Shown: positions 27,379 to 35,939 of the stretch, in pieces
Numbering within the stretch: position 1 is the stretch's first letter
How the letters are laid out: each line of letters starts with the position of its first letter
Assembly (NCBI RefSeq): GCF_010729305.1
Contig: NZ_AP022574.1
Coordinates: 4,216,001 to 4,280,000, forward strand
Direction: 5' to 3'
DNA from: Mycolicibacterium psychrotolerans
GTDB lineage: Bacteria; Actinomycetota; Actinomycetes; Mycobacteriales; Mycobacteriaceae
DNA: 64,000 nt
Position numbers and translations under genes: made by a program
The notes under the pieces: model-generated
What the model was told of the DNA's origin: nothing
The model's database searches: none
Seen by the model: the letters and a program-made list of their open reading frames with translations, nothing else

Positions 27379-28134
27379 TCAGTCCTCGTCGAGGGCGGCC
27401 GCGACGTCGTCGGGGATGTCGATGTTGGTGTAGACGTCCTGCACGTCGTCACTGTCCTCGAGGGCGTCGACCAGCTTGAGCACCTTGCGGGCGGCCTCGA
27501 GGTCGACGGGCACGGTGACCGAGGGCTGGAAGCTCGCCTCGGCAGAGTCGTAGTCGATGCCCGCGTCCTGAAGCGCGCTGCGCACGGCGACCAGGTCGGT
27601 GGGTTCGGAGATGACCTCGAAGCTGTCGCCCAGGTCGTTCACGTCCTCGGCACCGGCGTCGAGAACGGCGGCCAGCACGTCGTCCTCGGTCAGCCCGTTC
27701 TTGTCCAGCGTCACGACGCCCTTGCGGGAGAACAGGTAGGACACCGACCCCGGGTCGGCCATGCTGCCGCCGTTACGTGTCATCGCCACCCGCACCTCAC
27801 CGGCGGCGCGATTGCGGTTGTCGGTCAGACACTCGACCAGCACGGCGACCCCGTTGGGGCCGTACCCCTCGTAGGTGATGGTCTGCCAGTCGGCCCCACC
27901 GGCCTCCTCGCCCGCGCCCCGCTTGCGGGCGCGCTCGATGTTGTCGTTGGGCACCGAGTTCTTCTTGGCCTTCTGGATGGCGTCGTACAGCGTCGGGTTG
28001 CCGCCGGGATCTCCGCCGCCGGTGCGGGCCGCCACCTCGATGTTCTTGATCAGCTTGGCGAAGTTCTTGCCGCGACGCGCATCGATCACGGCCTTCTTGT
28101 GCTTGGTGGTGGCCCACTTGGAATGGCCGCTCAT
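27379..28134 (-). CDS. yebC: YebC/PmpR-family regulator or translation factor
   Basis: 251 residues with the conserved YebC start MSGHSKWATTKHKKAVIDARRGKNFAKL and the core YEGYGPNGVAVLVECLTDNRNR. Members were first described as DNA-binding regulators and more recently linked to relief of ribosome stalling at proline runs; the latter would suit a genome with very proline-rich proteins such as the one at 43600-47379, but that link is only inference. It corresponds to Rv2603c by position. Its upstream region (208 bp) is shared with the divergent acyl-CoA dehydrogenase gene. Confidence 0.93.
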   Translation of the reverse strand: MSGHSKWATTKHKKAVIDARRGKNFAKLIKNIEVAARTGGGDPGGNPTLYDAIQKAKKNSVPNDNIERARKRGAGEEAGGADWQTITYEGYGPNGVAVLVECLTDNRNRAAGEVRVAMTRNGGSMADPGSVSYLFSRKGVVTLDKNGLTEDDVLAAVLDAGAEDVNDLGDSFEVISEPTDLVAVRSALQDAGIDYDSAEASFQPSVTVPVDLEAARKVLKLVDALEDSDDVQDVYTNIDIPDDVAAALDED

Positions 28135-28316
28135 CTACTCGCTACCTCTTTCGCCCAACTCTTTCACCCGACTCGTTCACCGACGACGTCGAAGTCCGAT
28201 CGACCAGTCTACGTCGCGGCGCTACCCGGCCGGCCGGCCTCGCGTCCGAGGGGCCGTGGGCGCCCGCCCCCCCTGCCGCGGAGTGTTAGCTGAGCCACAC
28301 ACTCTGGTCCGGCTAT

Positions 28317-28332
28317 CTTACTGAGGAGTAAG
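28317..28332. promoter_or_regulatory. Inverted repeat upstream of acyl-CoA dehydrogenase gene
   Basis: CTTACT-GAGG-AGTAAG is a perfect 6-bp-arm palindrome ending 10 bp before the ATG, so it overlaps the likely ribosome-binding region. Such TTACT-N4-AGTAA sites look like operators of fatty-acid-responsive TetR repressors; no cognate regulator is adjacent. Confidence 0.5.
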
Positions 28333-28342
28333 GTGTCATCTC

Positions 28343-29554
28343 ATGACGTTCTCGCTGGAGTTGTCGTCCGATCTCATCGACGTTCAGAAGTGGGTTCACG
28401 AGTTCGCTGCGGACGTGATCCGCCCGGCCGCCGCCGAGTGGGATGAGCGCGAGCAGACCCCGTGGCCGATCATCCAGGAGGCGGCCAAGGTCGGGCTCTA
28501 CTCGATGGAGTTCTTCGCCGAGCAGGCCGCCGAGCCGAGCGGCCTTGGCATGATCGTCGCCTTCGAAGAGATGTTCTGGGGCGACGCGGGCATCGCGCTG
28601 TCGATCCTCGGCACCGGTCTGGCGGCGGCGTCGCTGGCCGCCAACGGCACCCCGGAGCAGGTCGGCGAGTGGGTGCCGCAGATGTTCGGGACCGTCGACG
28701 ACCCGAAGGTCGCCGCGTTCTGCTCGTCGGAGCCCGGCGCCGGATCCGACGTCGGCGCGATCCTGACCCGCGCGCGCTACGACGAGGCCACCGACGAATG
28801 GGTGCTCAACGGCACCAAGACCTGGGCCACCAACGGCGGGATCGCCAACGTCCACGTCGTCGTCGCGTCCGTGCACCCGGAGCTCGGCACCCGCGGCCAG
28901 GCGTCGTTCGTGATCCCGCCGGGCACCAAGGGACTCAGCCAGGGACAGAAGTTCCTCAAGCACGGCATCCGCGCGTCGCACACCGCGGAGGTGGTGCTCG
29001 ACGACGTGCGCCTGCCGGGCCGCATGATCGTCGGCGGCAAGGAGAAGTTCGACGCCCGCATCGCCAAGGTCCGCGAGGGCAAGAAAGCCGCCGGACAGGC
29101 CGCGATGGCGACGTTCGAACGCACCCGCCCGACGGTCGGCGCGATGGCGGTCGGCGTGGCCCGGGCGGCGTACGAGTACGCGCGTGACTACGCCTGCGAG
29201 CGCGAGCAGTTCGGCCGCAAGATCGGCGAGTTCCAGGCGGTGGCGTTCAAGCTGGCCGACATGAAGGCCCGCATCGACGCGGCGCGCCTGCTCGTCTACC
29301 GCGCCGGCTGGATGGCCCGCAACGGCAAGACCTTCGAGTCCGCCGAAGGCTCGATGGCCAAGCTGGTGGCCAGCGAGACCGCGGTGTACGTCACCGACGA
29401 GGCGATCCAGATCCTCGGCGGCAACGGCTACACCCGCGAGTATCCCGTCGAGCGGATGCACCGCGACGCCAAGATCTTCACGATCTTCGAGGGCACCAGC
29501 GAAATCCAGCGGCTGGTGATGGCGCGCGCGATCACCGGCCTACCGATCCGCTGA
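28343..29554 (+). CDS. Acyl-CoA dehydrogenase
   Basis: 403-residue flavoenzyme that introduces the alpha-beta double bond in acyl-CoA. Features: N-terminal helical domain, FAD-binding CSSEPGAGSDVGAI, beta domain with LNGTKTWATNGG, the C-terminal signature QFGRKIGEFQAVAFKLADM and ILGGNGYTREYPVERMHRDAKIFTIFEGTSEIQ with the probable catalytic Glu383. Chain-length specificity cannot be told. It is transcribed alone, behind the palindrome at 28317-28332. Confidence 0.93.
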   Translation: MTFSLELSSDLIDVQKWVHEFAADVIRPAAAEWDEREQTPWPIIQEAAKVGLYSMEFFAEQAAEPSGLGMIVAFEEMFWGDAGIALSILGTGLAAASLAANGTPEQVGEWVPQMFGTVDDPKVAAFCSSEPGAGSDVGAILTRARYDEATDEWVLNGTKTWATNGGIANVHVVVASVHPELGTRGQASFVIPPGTKGLSQGQKFLKHGIRASHTAEVVLDDVRLPGRMIVGGKEKFDARIAKVREGKKAAGQAAMATFERTRPTVGAMAVGVARAAYEYARDYACEREQFGRKIGEFQAVAFKLADMKARIDAARLLVYRAGWMARNGKTFESAEGSMAKLVASETAVYVTDEAIQILGGNGYTREYPVERMHRDAKIFTIFEGTSEIQRLVMARAITGLPIR

Positions 29555-29589
29555 AAAGCGTTGATTCTCTAGTCAATTCGATCTTGTTC

Positions 29590-29609
29590 ATGTTCCGGCG
29601 ACGGAACAT
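29590..29609. promoter_or_regulatory. Palindrome upstream of the NCS1-type permease
   Basis: ATGTTCCG-GCGA-CGGAACAT has perfect 8-bp arms and lies 42 bp before the permease ATG in a 97-bp gap. It could be an operator; it is not followed by a T-run as a terminator would be. Confidence 0.5.
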
Positions 29610-29651
29610 CGGCGTCACGAGCACGAAACACGGTCGGCCTAACGCCGGCGA

Positions 29652-31301
29652 ATGACGTCCGAACTCGGCGACGAGGTGCGCACCACCGACCTCGACAGAC
29701 TCACCGCCACCAAAGAGACACTCGAGGACTACACACTGCGCTTCGCGCCGCGCAGCTACCGGAAGTGGTCGACCGGCGTCGTCGGAATCTCGGCGCTCGG
29801 CGGCATCGCCTACCTCGCCGACTTCGCGATCGGCGCCAACATCGGGATCTCCTACGGCACCACGAATGCGCTGTGGGGCATCCTCATCTTCGCCGTGGTC
29901 ATCTTCCTGACGGGCTTCCCGCTGGCCTACTATGCGGCGCGCTACAACATGGACCTCGACTTGATCACGCGGGGAAGCGGATTCGGGTACTACGGCTCGG
30001 TGGTCACCAACGTGATCATGGCGACGTTCACCTTCATCTTCTTCGCCCTCGAGGGGTCGATCATGGCCCAGGGACTGCAGCTGGGTCTGGGGGTGCCGCT
30101 GTGGCTGGGGTACGCCGCCTCCACGCTGATCATCTTCCCCCTGGTGATCTACGGCATGAAAGTCCTGTCCACGCTGCAGGTCTGGACGACGCCGCTGTGG
30201 CTGATCCTGATGGTCGCGCCCTTCGTGTACCTGGTGATCAGCCATCCGGAGTCGGTGAGCCAGTTCTTCGCCTATCAGGGCGAGGGCGGCAACGGCGGCT
30301 TCGACCTGGGCTACACCCTGCTGGCGGCCGGCGTGTGCCTGTCGCTGATCGCCCAGATCGCCGAGCAGATCGACTACCTGCGCTTCATGCCACCGAAAAC
30401 ACCCGAGAACTCGAGGAGTTGGTGGACGTGGATGGTGCTGGCCGGACCGGGCTGGGTGTTCTTCGGCGCGATCAAACAGGTCGTCGGGCTGTTCCTCGCC
30501 GTCTATCTGATCGCCAACGTCGCCGACAGCGCCGGCATCGCCAACCAACCCGTGCACCAGTTCCTGGAGATCTACGAGAACTTCCTGCCCGGCTGGCTTG
30601 CCATGACGCTGGCAGTGGTGTTGGTGGTGATCAGCCAGATCAAGATCAACGTGACGAACGCCTACTCGGGGTCGCTGGCCTGGACCAACTCGTTCACCCG
30701 GGTGACCAAGCGCTACCCCGGCCGGCTGGTCTTCCTCGGCTTCAACCTGCTGATCGCACTGATCCTGATGGAAGCCAACATGTTCGACTTCCTGAACACC
30801 ATCCTCGGGTTCTACGCCAACTGCGGCATGGCGTGGGTCGTGGTGGTCGCGTCGGACATCGTGTTCAACAAGTACCTGCTGGGCCTGTCCCCCAAGGCGC
30901 CCGAATTCCGGCGCGGCATGTTGTACGCGATCAACCCGGTCGGATTCGGGTCGATGCTGATCGCCGCGGGTGTGTCGATCCTGGCGTTCTTCGGCGGCCT
31001 CGGCGCAGACATCCGGCCCTACTCACCGCTGGTCGCCATCGGCCTGGGCCTGGTGCTGCCGCCGATCATCGCGATCGCCACCAAGGGCAAGTACTACCTG
31101 CGCCGCACCGACGACGGCATCGACCTGCCGATGTACGACGAGCTGGGCAACCCGTCCGGCGCCCACCTCAGCTGCCATGTGTGCCATCACGATTACGAGC
31201 GACCCGACATGATGAAGTGTCGGACCCACGACGCGTTCGTCTGCTCGCTGTGCCTGTCGACCGACAAGGTCGCCGACCACGTGCTGCCCGCCCAGACCTG
31301 A
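29652..31301 (+). CDS. NCS1/purine-cytosine-type permease with C-terminal Cys/His module
   Basis: 549 residues with about 12 membrane helices and the general layout of nucleobase:cation symporter-1 proteins (SLIAQIAEQIDYLRFMPP in the loop before helix 7). The substrate is unknown. After the last helix a cytosolic tail (about residues 475-549) holds C-x2-C-H-H-x10-C-x2-H-x4-C-x2-C, ending with VCSLCLSTDK. Similar ICSLCC-type Cys clusters occur in some transporter-linked sensor kinases, so the tail may bind zinc or sense metal/redox state. Transcribed alone; ends at a strong hairpin. Confidence 0.85.
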   Translation: MTSELGDEVRTTDLDRLTATKETLEDYTLRFAPRSYRKWSTGVVGISALGGIAYLADFAIGANIGISYGTTNALWGILIFAVVIFLTGFPLAYYAARYNMDLDLITRGSGFGYYGSVVTNVIMATFTFIFFALEGSIMAQGLQLGLGVPLWLGYAASTLIIFPLVIYGMKVLSTLQVWTTPLWLILMVAPFVYLVISHPESVSQFFAYQGEGGNGGFDLGYTLLAAGVCLSLIAQIAEQIDYLRFMPPKTPENSRSWWTWMVLAGPGWVFFGAIKQVVGLFLAVYLIANVADSAGIANQPVHQFLEIYENFLPGWLAMTLAVVLVVISQIKINVTNAYSGSLAWTNSFTRVTKRYPGRLVFLGFNLLIALILMEANMFDFLNTILGFYANCGMAWVVVVASDIVFNKYLLGLSPKAPEFRRGMLYAINPVGFGSMLIAAGVSILAFFGGLGADIRPYSPLVAIGLGLVLPPIIAIATKGKYYLRRTDDGIDLPMYDELGNPSGAHLSCHVCHHDYERPDMMKCRTHDAFVCSLCLSTDKVADHVLPAQT

Positions 31302-31302
31302 A

Positions 31303-31353
31303 CGATTTCGGCGTGCTTGTCGACGCTGAGCGACGACAACCACGCCGAAATCG
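31303..31353. terminator. Long bidirectional hairpin between permease and pdxT
   Basis: CGATTTCGGCGTG (31303-31315) pairs exactly with CACGCCGAAATCG (31341-31353), and the inner arms CTTGTCG/CGACAAC continue the stem with one mismatch, giving 20-bp arms around an 11-nt centre that itself can pair (CGC-TGA-GCG). It fills the whole space between convergent genes and touches the pdxT stop codon, as expected of a two-way terminator. Confidence 0.8.
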
Positions 31354-31938
31354 CTAGAGCGAGTCGACGAACAGCTTGTGCACGCGACGGTCGCCGGTCA
31401 TCTCCGGGTGAAAGGACGTGGCGAGCATTCGGCCCTGCCGCACCGCCACCGGATGGCCGGCGGCGCTGGCCATCACCTGCACCTCGGGCCCGACCCGCTC
31501 CACCCAGGGCGCCCGGATGAACACGGCGTGCACCGAGCCCTCTAGCCCGTCGAACGGGATGTCCTCTTCGAACGAGTCGACCTGACGCCCGAAAGCGTTG
31601 CGCCGCACCGTCATGTCGATGCCGCGCAGCGGCAGGGCCTCGCGGCCTTGCACCCCGGCGTCGGCGATCTCGGTGGCCAGCAGGATCATGCCCGCGCAGG
31701 ACCCGTAGGCCGGCATGCCCTCGGCCAAACGCGCGCGCAGCGGCTCGAGCAGGTCGAACTCGCGCAGCAGGTGACTCATCGCCGTCGATTCGCCGCCCGG
31801 GATCACCAGCCCGTCGACGCGCGCGAGTTCCTCCGGCCGGCGCACGGTCGACGCCTCAGCGCCCGCCTCGCGCAGCGCGGCCAAGTGCTCGCGGGTGTCG
31901 CCCTGCAGCGCCAGCACCCCGACGTGCGGCGCGCTCAC
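31354..31938 (-). CDS. pdxT: Pyridoxal 5'-phosphate synthase glutaminase subunit
   Basis: 194-residue class I glutamine amidotransferase that feeds ammonia to PdxS in vitamin B6 synthesis. GGES (48-51), the nucleophile Cys81 in GSCAGM and the His-Glu pair in SFHPE complete the active site. The GTG start overlaps the tesB stop as GTGA; longer readings run into tesB. Operon pdxS-tesB-pdxT, as in M. tuberculosis (Rv2606c-Rv2604c). Confidence 0.95.
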   Translation of the reverse strand: MSAPHVGVLALQGDTREHLAALREAGAEASTVRRPEELARVDGLVIPGGESTAMSHLLREFDLLEPLRARLAEGMPAYGSCAGMILLATEIADAGVQGREALPLRGIDMTVRRNAFGRQVDSFEEDIPFDGLEGSVHAVFIRAPWVERVGPEVQVMASAAGHPVAVRQGRMLATSFHPEMTGDRRVHKLFVDSL

Positions 31939-32783
31939 CCTCGGCCGGGGGTGAAGTCGCGCGGGAACCGGGTGAGGCCCTCCTGCATCACCGCCGCCAC
32001 CATCTCGCCGTACTGGTTGAAGATCTTGCCCTGGGTCAGCGAGCGGCCACCGCACGCCGACGGCGAGGACTGGTCGTAGAGCAGCCACTCGTCGGCGCGG
32101 AACGGCCGCATGAACCACATCGCGTGATCGAGGGAGGCGACCTGCAGGTGCTTGCGATCCTGCGGGTAGTTGACCTGCGCCGAGCCCAGCAGGGTCAAGT
32201 CGCTCATGTAGGCCAGTGCGCAGATGTGCAACACCGGGTCATCAGGCAGCGGGTCGCGGTGCCGGAACCACACCTGCTGCTGGGACGCCTTGTTGGGCAG
32301 CAGATGCAGATCCTTGCGCGGCACGATGCGCACGTCCCACTCGTCGAACTGCCGGAAGCTGGCGTCGTCGAACACCTTGCTGACGGACTCGAAGTCGGGG
32401 ATGTCGTCCGGCGGCGGCGCGACGGGCATCGCGTCCTGATGCTCGATGCCGCTCTGATCGGTCTGGAACGACGCCGACATCGAGAAGATCGTCTCGCCGT
32501 GCTGGATCGCCGTCACCCGCCGGGTGCAGAAGGAACCGCCGTCGCGGATCCGCTCGACGGTGTACACCGACGGGGAACGGGCGTCGCCGGCGCGCAGGAA
32601 GTACCCGTGCAGGGAATGCACCTGGTACTTCGGATCGACGGTGCGGACCGCGGACACCAGCGACTGACCGGCGACGTGACCGCCGAACGTGCGCTGCAGG
32701 AATCCGGATTCCGGACTGAACACCCCACCGCGATAGATGTTGACCTCGATCTGCTCCAGGTCGAGGATTTCTTCGATCGCCAC
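31935..32783 (-). CDS. tesB: Acyl-CoA thioesterase II
   Basis: 282 residues with two hotdog halves: FGGHVAGQSLVSAVRTV and VHSLHGYFLRAGD in the first, ASLDHAMWFMRPFRADEWLLYDQSSPSACGGRSLTQGKIF in the second. TesB enzymes release free fatty acids from acyl-CoA; the active-site Asp is expected in SLDHA. Why it lies between the two PLP synthase genes is not known, but the order is conserved in mycobacteria. GTG start, 10 bp after pdxS. Confidence 0.93.
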   Translation of the reverse strand: MAIEEILDLEQIEVNIYRGGVFSPESGFLQRTFGGHVAGQSLVSAVRTVDPKYQVHSLHGYFLRAGDARSPSVYTVERIRDGGSFCTRRVTAIQHGETIFSMSASFQTDQSGIEHQDAMPVAPPPDDIPDFESVSKVFDDASFRQFDEWDVRIVPRKDLHLLPNKASQQQVWFRHRDPLPDDPVLHICALAYMSDLTLLGSAQVNYPQDRKHLQVASLDHAMWFMRPFRADEWLLYDQSSPSACGGRSLTQGKIFNQYGEMVAAVMQEGLTRFPRDFTPGRG

Positions 32784-32793
32784 AGTGTGGTTC

Positions 32794-33699
32794 TTACCAG
32801 CCTCGCTCTGCGAGCCGATGGGGCACCGGGATGTCGTCGACGTTGATGCCGACCATGGCCTCGCCCAGACCGCGCGAGACCTTGGCCAGCACGTCGGGAT
32901 CGTCGTAGAACGTGGTGGCCTTGACGATCGCGGCGGCGCGCTCGGCGGGATTGCCGGACTTGAAGATGCCCGAGCCGACGAACACGCCCTCGGCGCCGAG
33001 TTGCATCATCATGGCCGCGTCCGCGGGGGTCGCGATACCGCCGGCCGTGAACAGCGTCACCGGTAGCTTGCCGGCCCGCGCCACCTCGACCACCAGGTCG
33101 TACGGAGCCTGCAATTCCTTTGCCGCAACGTACAATTCGTCTTCCGACAGCGACGTCAGGCGGCGGAGCTCACCGCCGATCTTGCGCATGTGGGTGGTGG
33201 CGTTGGACACGTCACCGGTGCCCGCCTCCCCCTTGGAGCGGATCATCGCCGCCCCCTCGGTGATCCGGCGCAGCGCCTCGCCCAGATTGGTTGCACCGCA
33301 CACGAACGGCACGGTGAACTTCCACTTGTCGATGTGGTTGGCGTAGTCGGCCGGGGTCAGCACCTCCGACTCGTCGACGTAGTCCACCCCGAGGCTCTGC
33401 AGGATCTGCGCCTCGACGAAGTGCCCGATGCGGGCCTTGGCCATCACCGGGATGGTGACCGCGGCGATGATGCCCTCGATCATGTCGGGGTCGCTCATCC
33501 GCGACACCCCGCCCTGGGCGCGGATGTCGGCCGGGACGCGCTCGAGCGCCATCACCGCCACCGCACCGGCACCCTCGGCGATACGGGCCTGCTCGGGCGT
33601 GACGACGTCCATGATGACGCCGCCCTTGAGCATCTCCGCCATGCCGCGCTTCACCCGCGCCGTGCCGCGAGCGGGACTGCCGAGAGCTTCGGTTTCCAC
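32794..33699 (-). CDS. pdxS: Pyridoxal 5'-phosphate synthase subunit PdxS
   Basis: 301-residue TIM barrel that condenses ribose 5-phosphate, glyceraldehyde 3-phosphate and ammonia into PLP. Motifs: GGVIMDVVTPEQARIAEGAGA, the catalytic lysines in VMAKARIGH and AAMIRSKGEAGTGD, and the phosphate-binding FTAGGIATPADAA and GVFVGSGIF. I choose GTG 33699 because AAGGAG lies six bases upstream and the length matches homologues; a TTG at 33714 is possible. Confidence 0.96.
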   Translation of the reverse strand: METEALGSPARGTARVKRGMAEMLKGGVIMDVVTPEQARIAEGAGAVAVMALERVPADIRAQGGVSRMSDPDMIEGIIAAVTIPVMAKARIGHFVEAQILQSLGVDYVDESEVLTPADYANHIDKWKFTVPFVCGATNLGEALRRITEGAAMIRSKGEAGTGDVSNATTHMRKIGGELRRLTSLSEDELYVAAKELQAPYDLVVEVARAGKLPVTLFTAGGIATPADAAMMMQLGAEGVFVGSGIFKSGNPAERAAAIVKATTFYDDPDVLAKVSRGLGEAMVGINVDDIPVPHRLAERGW

Positions 33700-33764
33700 T
33701 GTGAACTCCTTCAATCGCTACTGATCCAGTCTAGAGGCGCCCGCAAATCCATTCGATCCGCATC

Positions 33765-34802
33765 TCAGCGGATGGATTGCAACGGCCGTTGCGCCACCGC
33801 CTCGGGTCGGTCGGCCACGGCGTTCGCCTCGTCGAGAAGCTCGGCCAGCTGACGCGGATAGACGGCCTCACCACCGGCGACCAGGTCGCGGATCATTGTC
33901 GCATCGCACCACCGGTGACCGTGGATGTAGGTCCGCTCCAGCACCGAGCGGCCACCGTCGGCGGGCTCGAACCGGGCGGTGCGGTAGACGAAGTACATCT
34001 CTTCGCTGCGGATCACCGCCCCGTTGAACTCGATGGTGGCGTCGCGCCGCCAGAGCGGACCGACCATGTCCGCGGCGTGCACCGCAAGGCCGGTCTCCTC
34101 TTCCAGTTCGCGCGCCGCGGTCTGCGCCAGCGACTCCCCCACCTGCGCCGCCCCGCCGATGGTGAACCACCATCGGGGTGCGGGCGTGAGCGGGCTCTCG
34201 GGATCCGAACCGCACAGCAACAGCACGGCACCGTCGTCGTCGAGCAGCACCACCCGCGCCGAGGTGCGCCGCGTGGCCGGCGCGGCTTCCCGCGTCGACA
34301 CCTCACCGCCCTCGGCGATCTCGAAATACGTGGGCATCGCCGCCGTCCCGCCCAGGCGCAGGGTCCGCACGGCGGGGCGTTCCCGCAGCGCCAGGGTGTC
34401 GCGCACCGCGTCGTTGTGGAATCGGCGCGCCAGCAGCACCCGCGCCTCGGCGTCGGCCAGCTCGGCGACCAGCGCCCGCGGCAGCGACGCTGGATCGACC
34501 CGGCCCAGGCCCGCGGACAGCTCGTTCTCGGCCGCCTCCCGCGCGTGGCGCGGCGCCCGCTCGGCCGCGTCGGCCAGCGCCGCCAGCCGCTTGCCGTCCG
34601 GCCCCACCCCGTAGGCGTCGAGGGCGACCGCACGCGCCACCACGGCACGCCGGGCCAGCGCGCCGTCGAGCGCCTGCCAGGACAGGTCGTAGCGCACGTG
34701 CAGCCGGTCGAGCCGGTTGGCCGTCTGGAACGCCCACAGCGCGACCAGCAGCACCACGGCGACCAGCAGTGCGATCGCCACGGCGGTCACCCATGGGATC
34801 AC
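33765..34802 (-). CDS. Membrane-anchored Nudix hydrolase
   Basis: 345 residues. An N-terminal membrane helix (VTAVAIALLVAVVLLVALWAF) is followed by a helical coiled segment reminiscent of LemA (about 30-140) and a C-terminal Nudix domain with a complete Nudix box, G-AAQVG-E-SLAQTAA-REL-EEETGL. Nudix enzymes cleave nucleoside diphosphates linked to another moiety. The GTG start overlaps the pimA stop (GTGA), placing it in the phosphatidylinositol mannoside operon, as Rv2609c. A role in clearing or recycling nucleotide-activated precursors at the membrane is inference. Confidence 0.85.
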   Translation of the reverse strand: MIPWVTAVAIALLVAVVLLVALWAFQTANRLDRLHVRYDLSWQALDGALARRAVVARAVALDAYGVGPDGKRLAALADAAERAPRHAREAAENELSAGLGRVDPASLPRALVAELADAEARVLLARRFHNDAVRDTLALRERPAVRTLRLGGTAAMPTYFEIAEGGEVSTREAAPATRRTSARVVLLDDDGAVLLLCGSDPESPLTPAPRWWFTIGGAAQVGESLAQTAARELEEETGLAVHAADMVGPLWRRDATIEFNGAVIRSEEMYFVYRTARFEPADGGRSVLERTYIHGHRWCDATMIRDLVAGGEAVYPRQLAELLDEANAVADRPEAVAQRPLQSIR

Positions 34803-35929
34803 GTCGCGACCCGCACTTTGACGCCCGCACCGGCAACCGTCTCGTACACCCGCAGGATCTGCCGGGCCACCACCGACCAGTCGTAGCGCTGCACGAGGTC
34901 GGTGGCGCACTCGATGTAGCGCGCCCGGCGGGCGTCGTCGGCCAACATGTCGATCAGCCCCGCCGCCAGCGCGTCGGGATCGTCAACGGCAACCAGCCGG
35001 CCGCCCCGTCCACTGTCGAGAACGCGGCTGAAGGCATCCAAGTCGCTGGCGACGACCGCGGTTCCCGCCGCCATCGCCTCCACCAGCACGATGCCGAAGC
35101 TCTCGCCGCCGGTATGCGGCGCGCAGTACACGTCGGCGCTGCGCATCGCCGACGCCTTCATCGCGTCGTCGACCTGCCCGAGGAACCGCAGATGTCCGGC
35201 CAGCGGCCCGGCCGTCTCCCGCAGCTCGTTCTCGTCACCGCGCCCCACCACCAGGATCTCGACGTCACCGAACCGCTCGACCACCGCGGGCAGCGCGCCG
35301 ATCAGCACCGCCATGCCCTTGCGCGGCTCGTCGAAGCGTCCGAGGAACAGAATCGAGCGGCCCGGGCGCGGATAGCCGTCCAGCAGCGGCGCGTCGGCGA
35401 ACGATGCGACGTCGACGCCGTTGGGGATCTCGACGGCGTCGCTGCCCAACGCCTCCATCTGCCAGCGGCGCGCCAGGTCGGACACCGCGATCCGGCCCAC
35501 GATCTTCTCGTGCATCGGGCGCAGGATCGGCTCGAACACCGACAGCGTCAGCGACTTCGTGGTCGAGGTGTGAAAGGTGGCCACGATCGGACCCTCGGCG
35601 ATGTTCAGCGCCAGCATCGACAGGCTCGGCGCGTTCGGTTCGTGCAGGTGCAGCACGTCGAAATCGCCCTGCTGCAACCACTTCTTGACCTTGCGGTGAG
35701 TCGCCGGACCGAACCGCAACCGGGCGACGGACCCGTTGTAGGGAATCGGGACGGCCCGTCCGCCGGAGACCACGTAGCCGGGCAGCGACGCCTCCGCCTC
35801 AGGCGACGCCGGCGCCAGCACGCTGACGTCATGCCCCTCGGCGTGCATCACCTCGGCGAGCTGCAGCACATGGGACTGCACCCCGCCGGGCACATCGAAG
35901 GAGTACGGGCACACCATGCCGATGCGCAT
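34799..35929 (-). CDS. pimA: Phosphatidyl-myo-inositol alpha-mannosyltransferase
   Basis: 376-residue GT4 (GT-B) glycosyltransferase that adds the first mannose from GDP-mannose to phosphatidylinositol at the inner membrane face. N-terminal MRIGMVCPYSFDVPGGVQSHV carries the glycine loop; the nucleotide-sugar site includes FLGRFDEPRKGM and the EX7E motif ESFGIVLVE. It lies after the acyltransferase and before the Nudix gene. Confidence 0.96.
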   Translation of the reverse strand: MRIGMVCPYSFDVPGGVQSHVLQLAEVMHAEGHDVSVLAPASPEAEASLPGYVVSGGRAVPIPYNGSVARLRFGPATHRKVKKWLQQGDFDVLHLHEPNAPSLSMLALNIAEGPIVATFHTSTTKSLTLSVFEPILRPMHEKIVGRIAVSDLARRWQMEALGSDAVEIPNGVDVASFADAPLLDGYPRPGRSILFLGRFDEPRKGMAVLIGALPAVVERFGDVEILVVGRGDENELRETAGPLAGHLRFLGQVDDAMKASAMRSADVYCAPHTGGESFGIVLVEAMAAGTAVVASDLDAFSRVLDSGRGGRLVAVDDPDALAAGLIDMLADDARRARYIECATDLVQRYDWSVVARQILRVYETVAGAGVKVRVAT

Positions 35930-35939
35930 CAGCCGGCCC

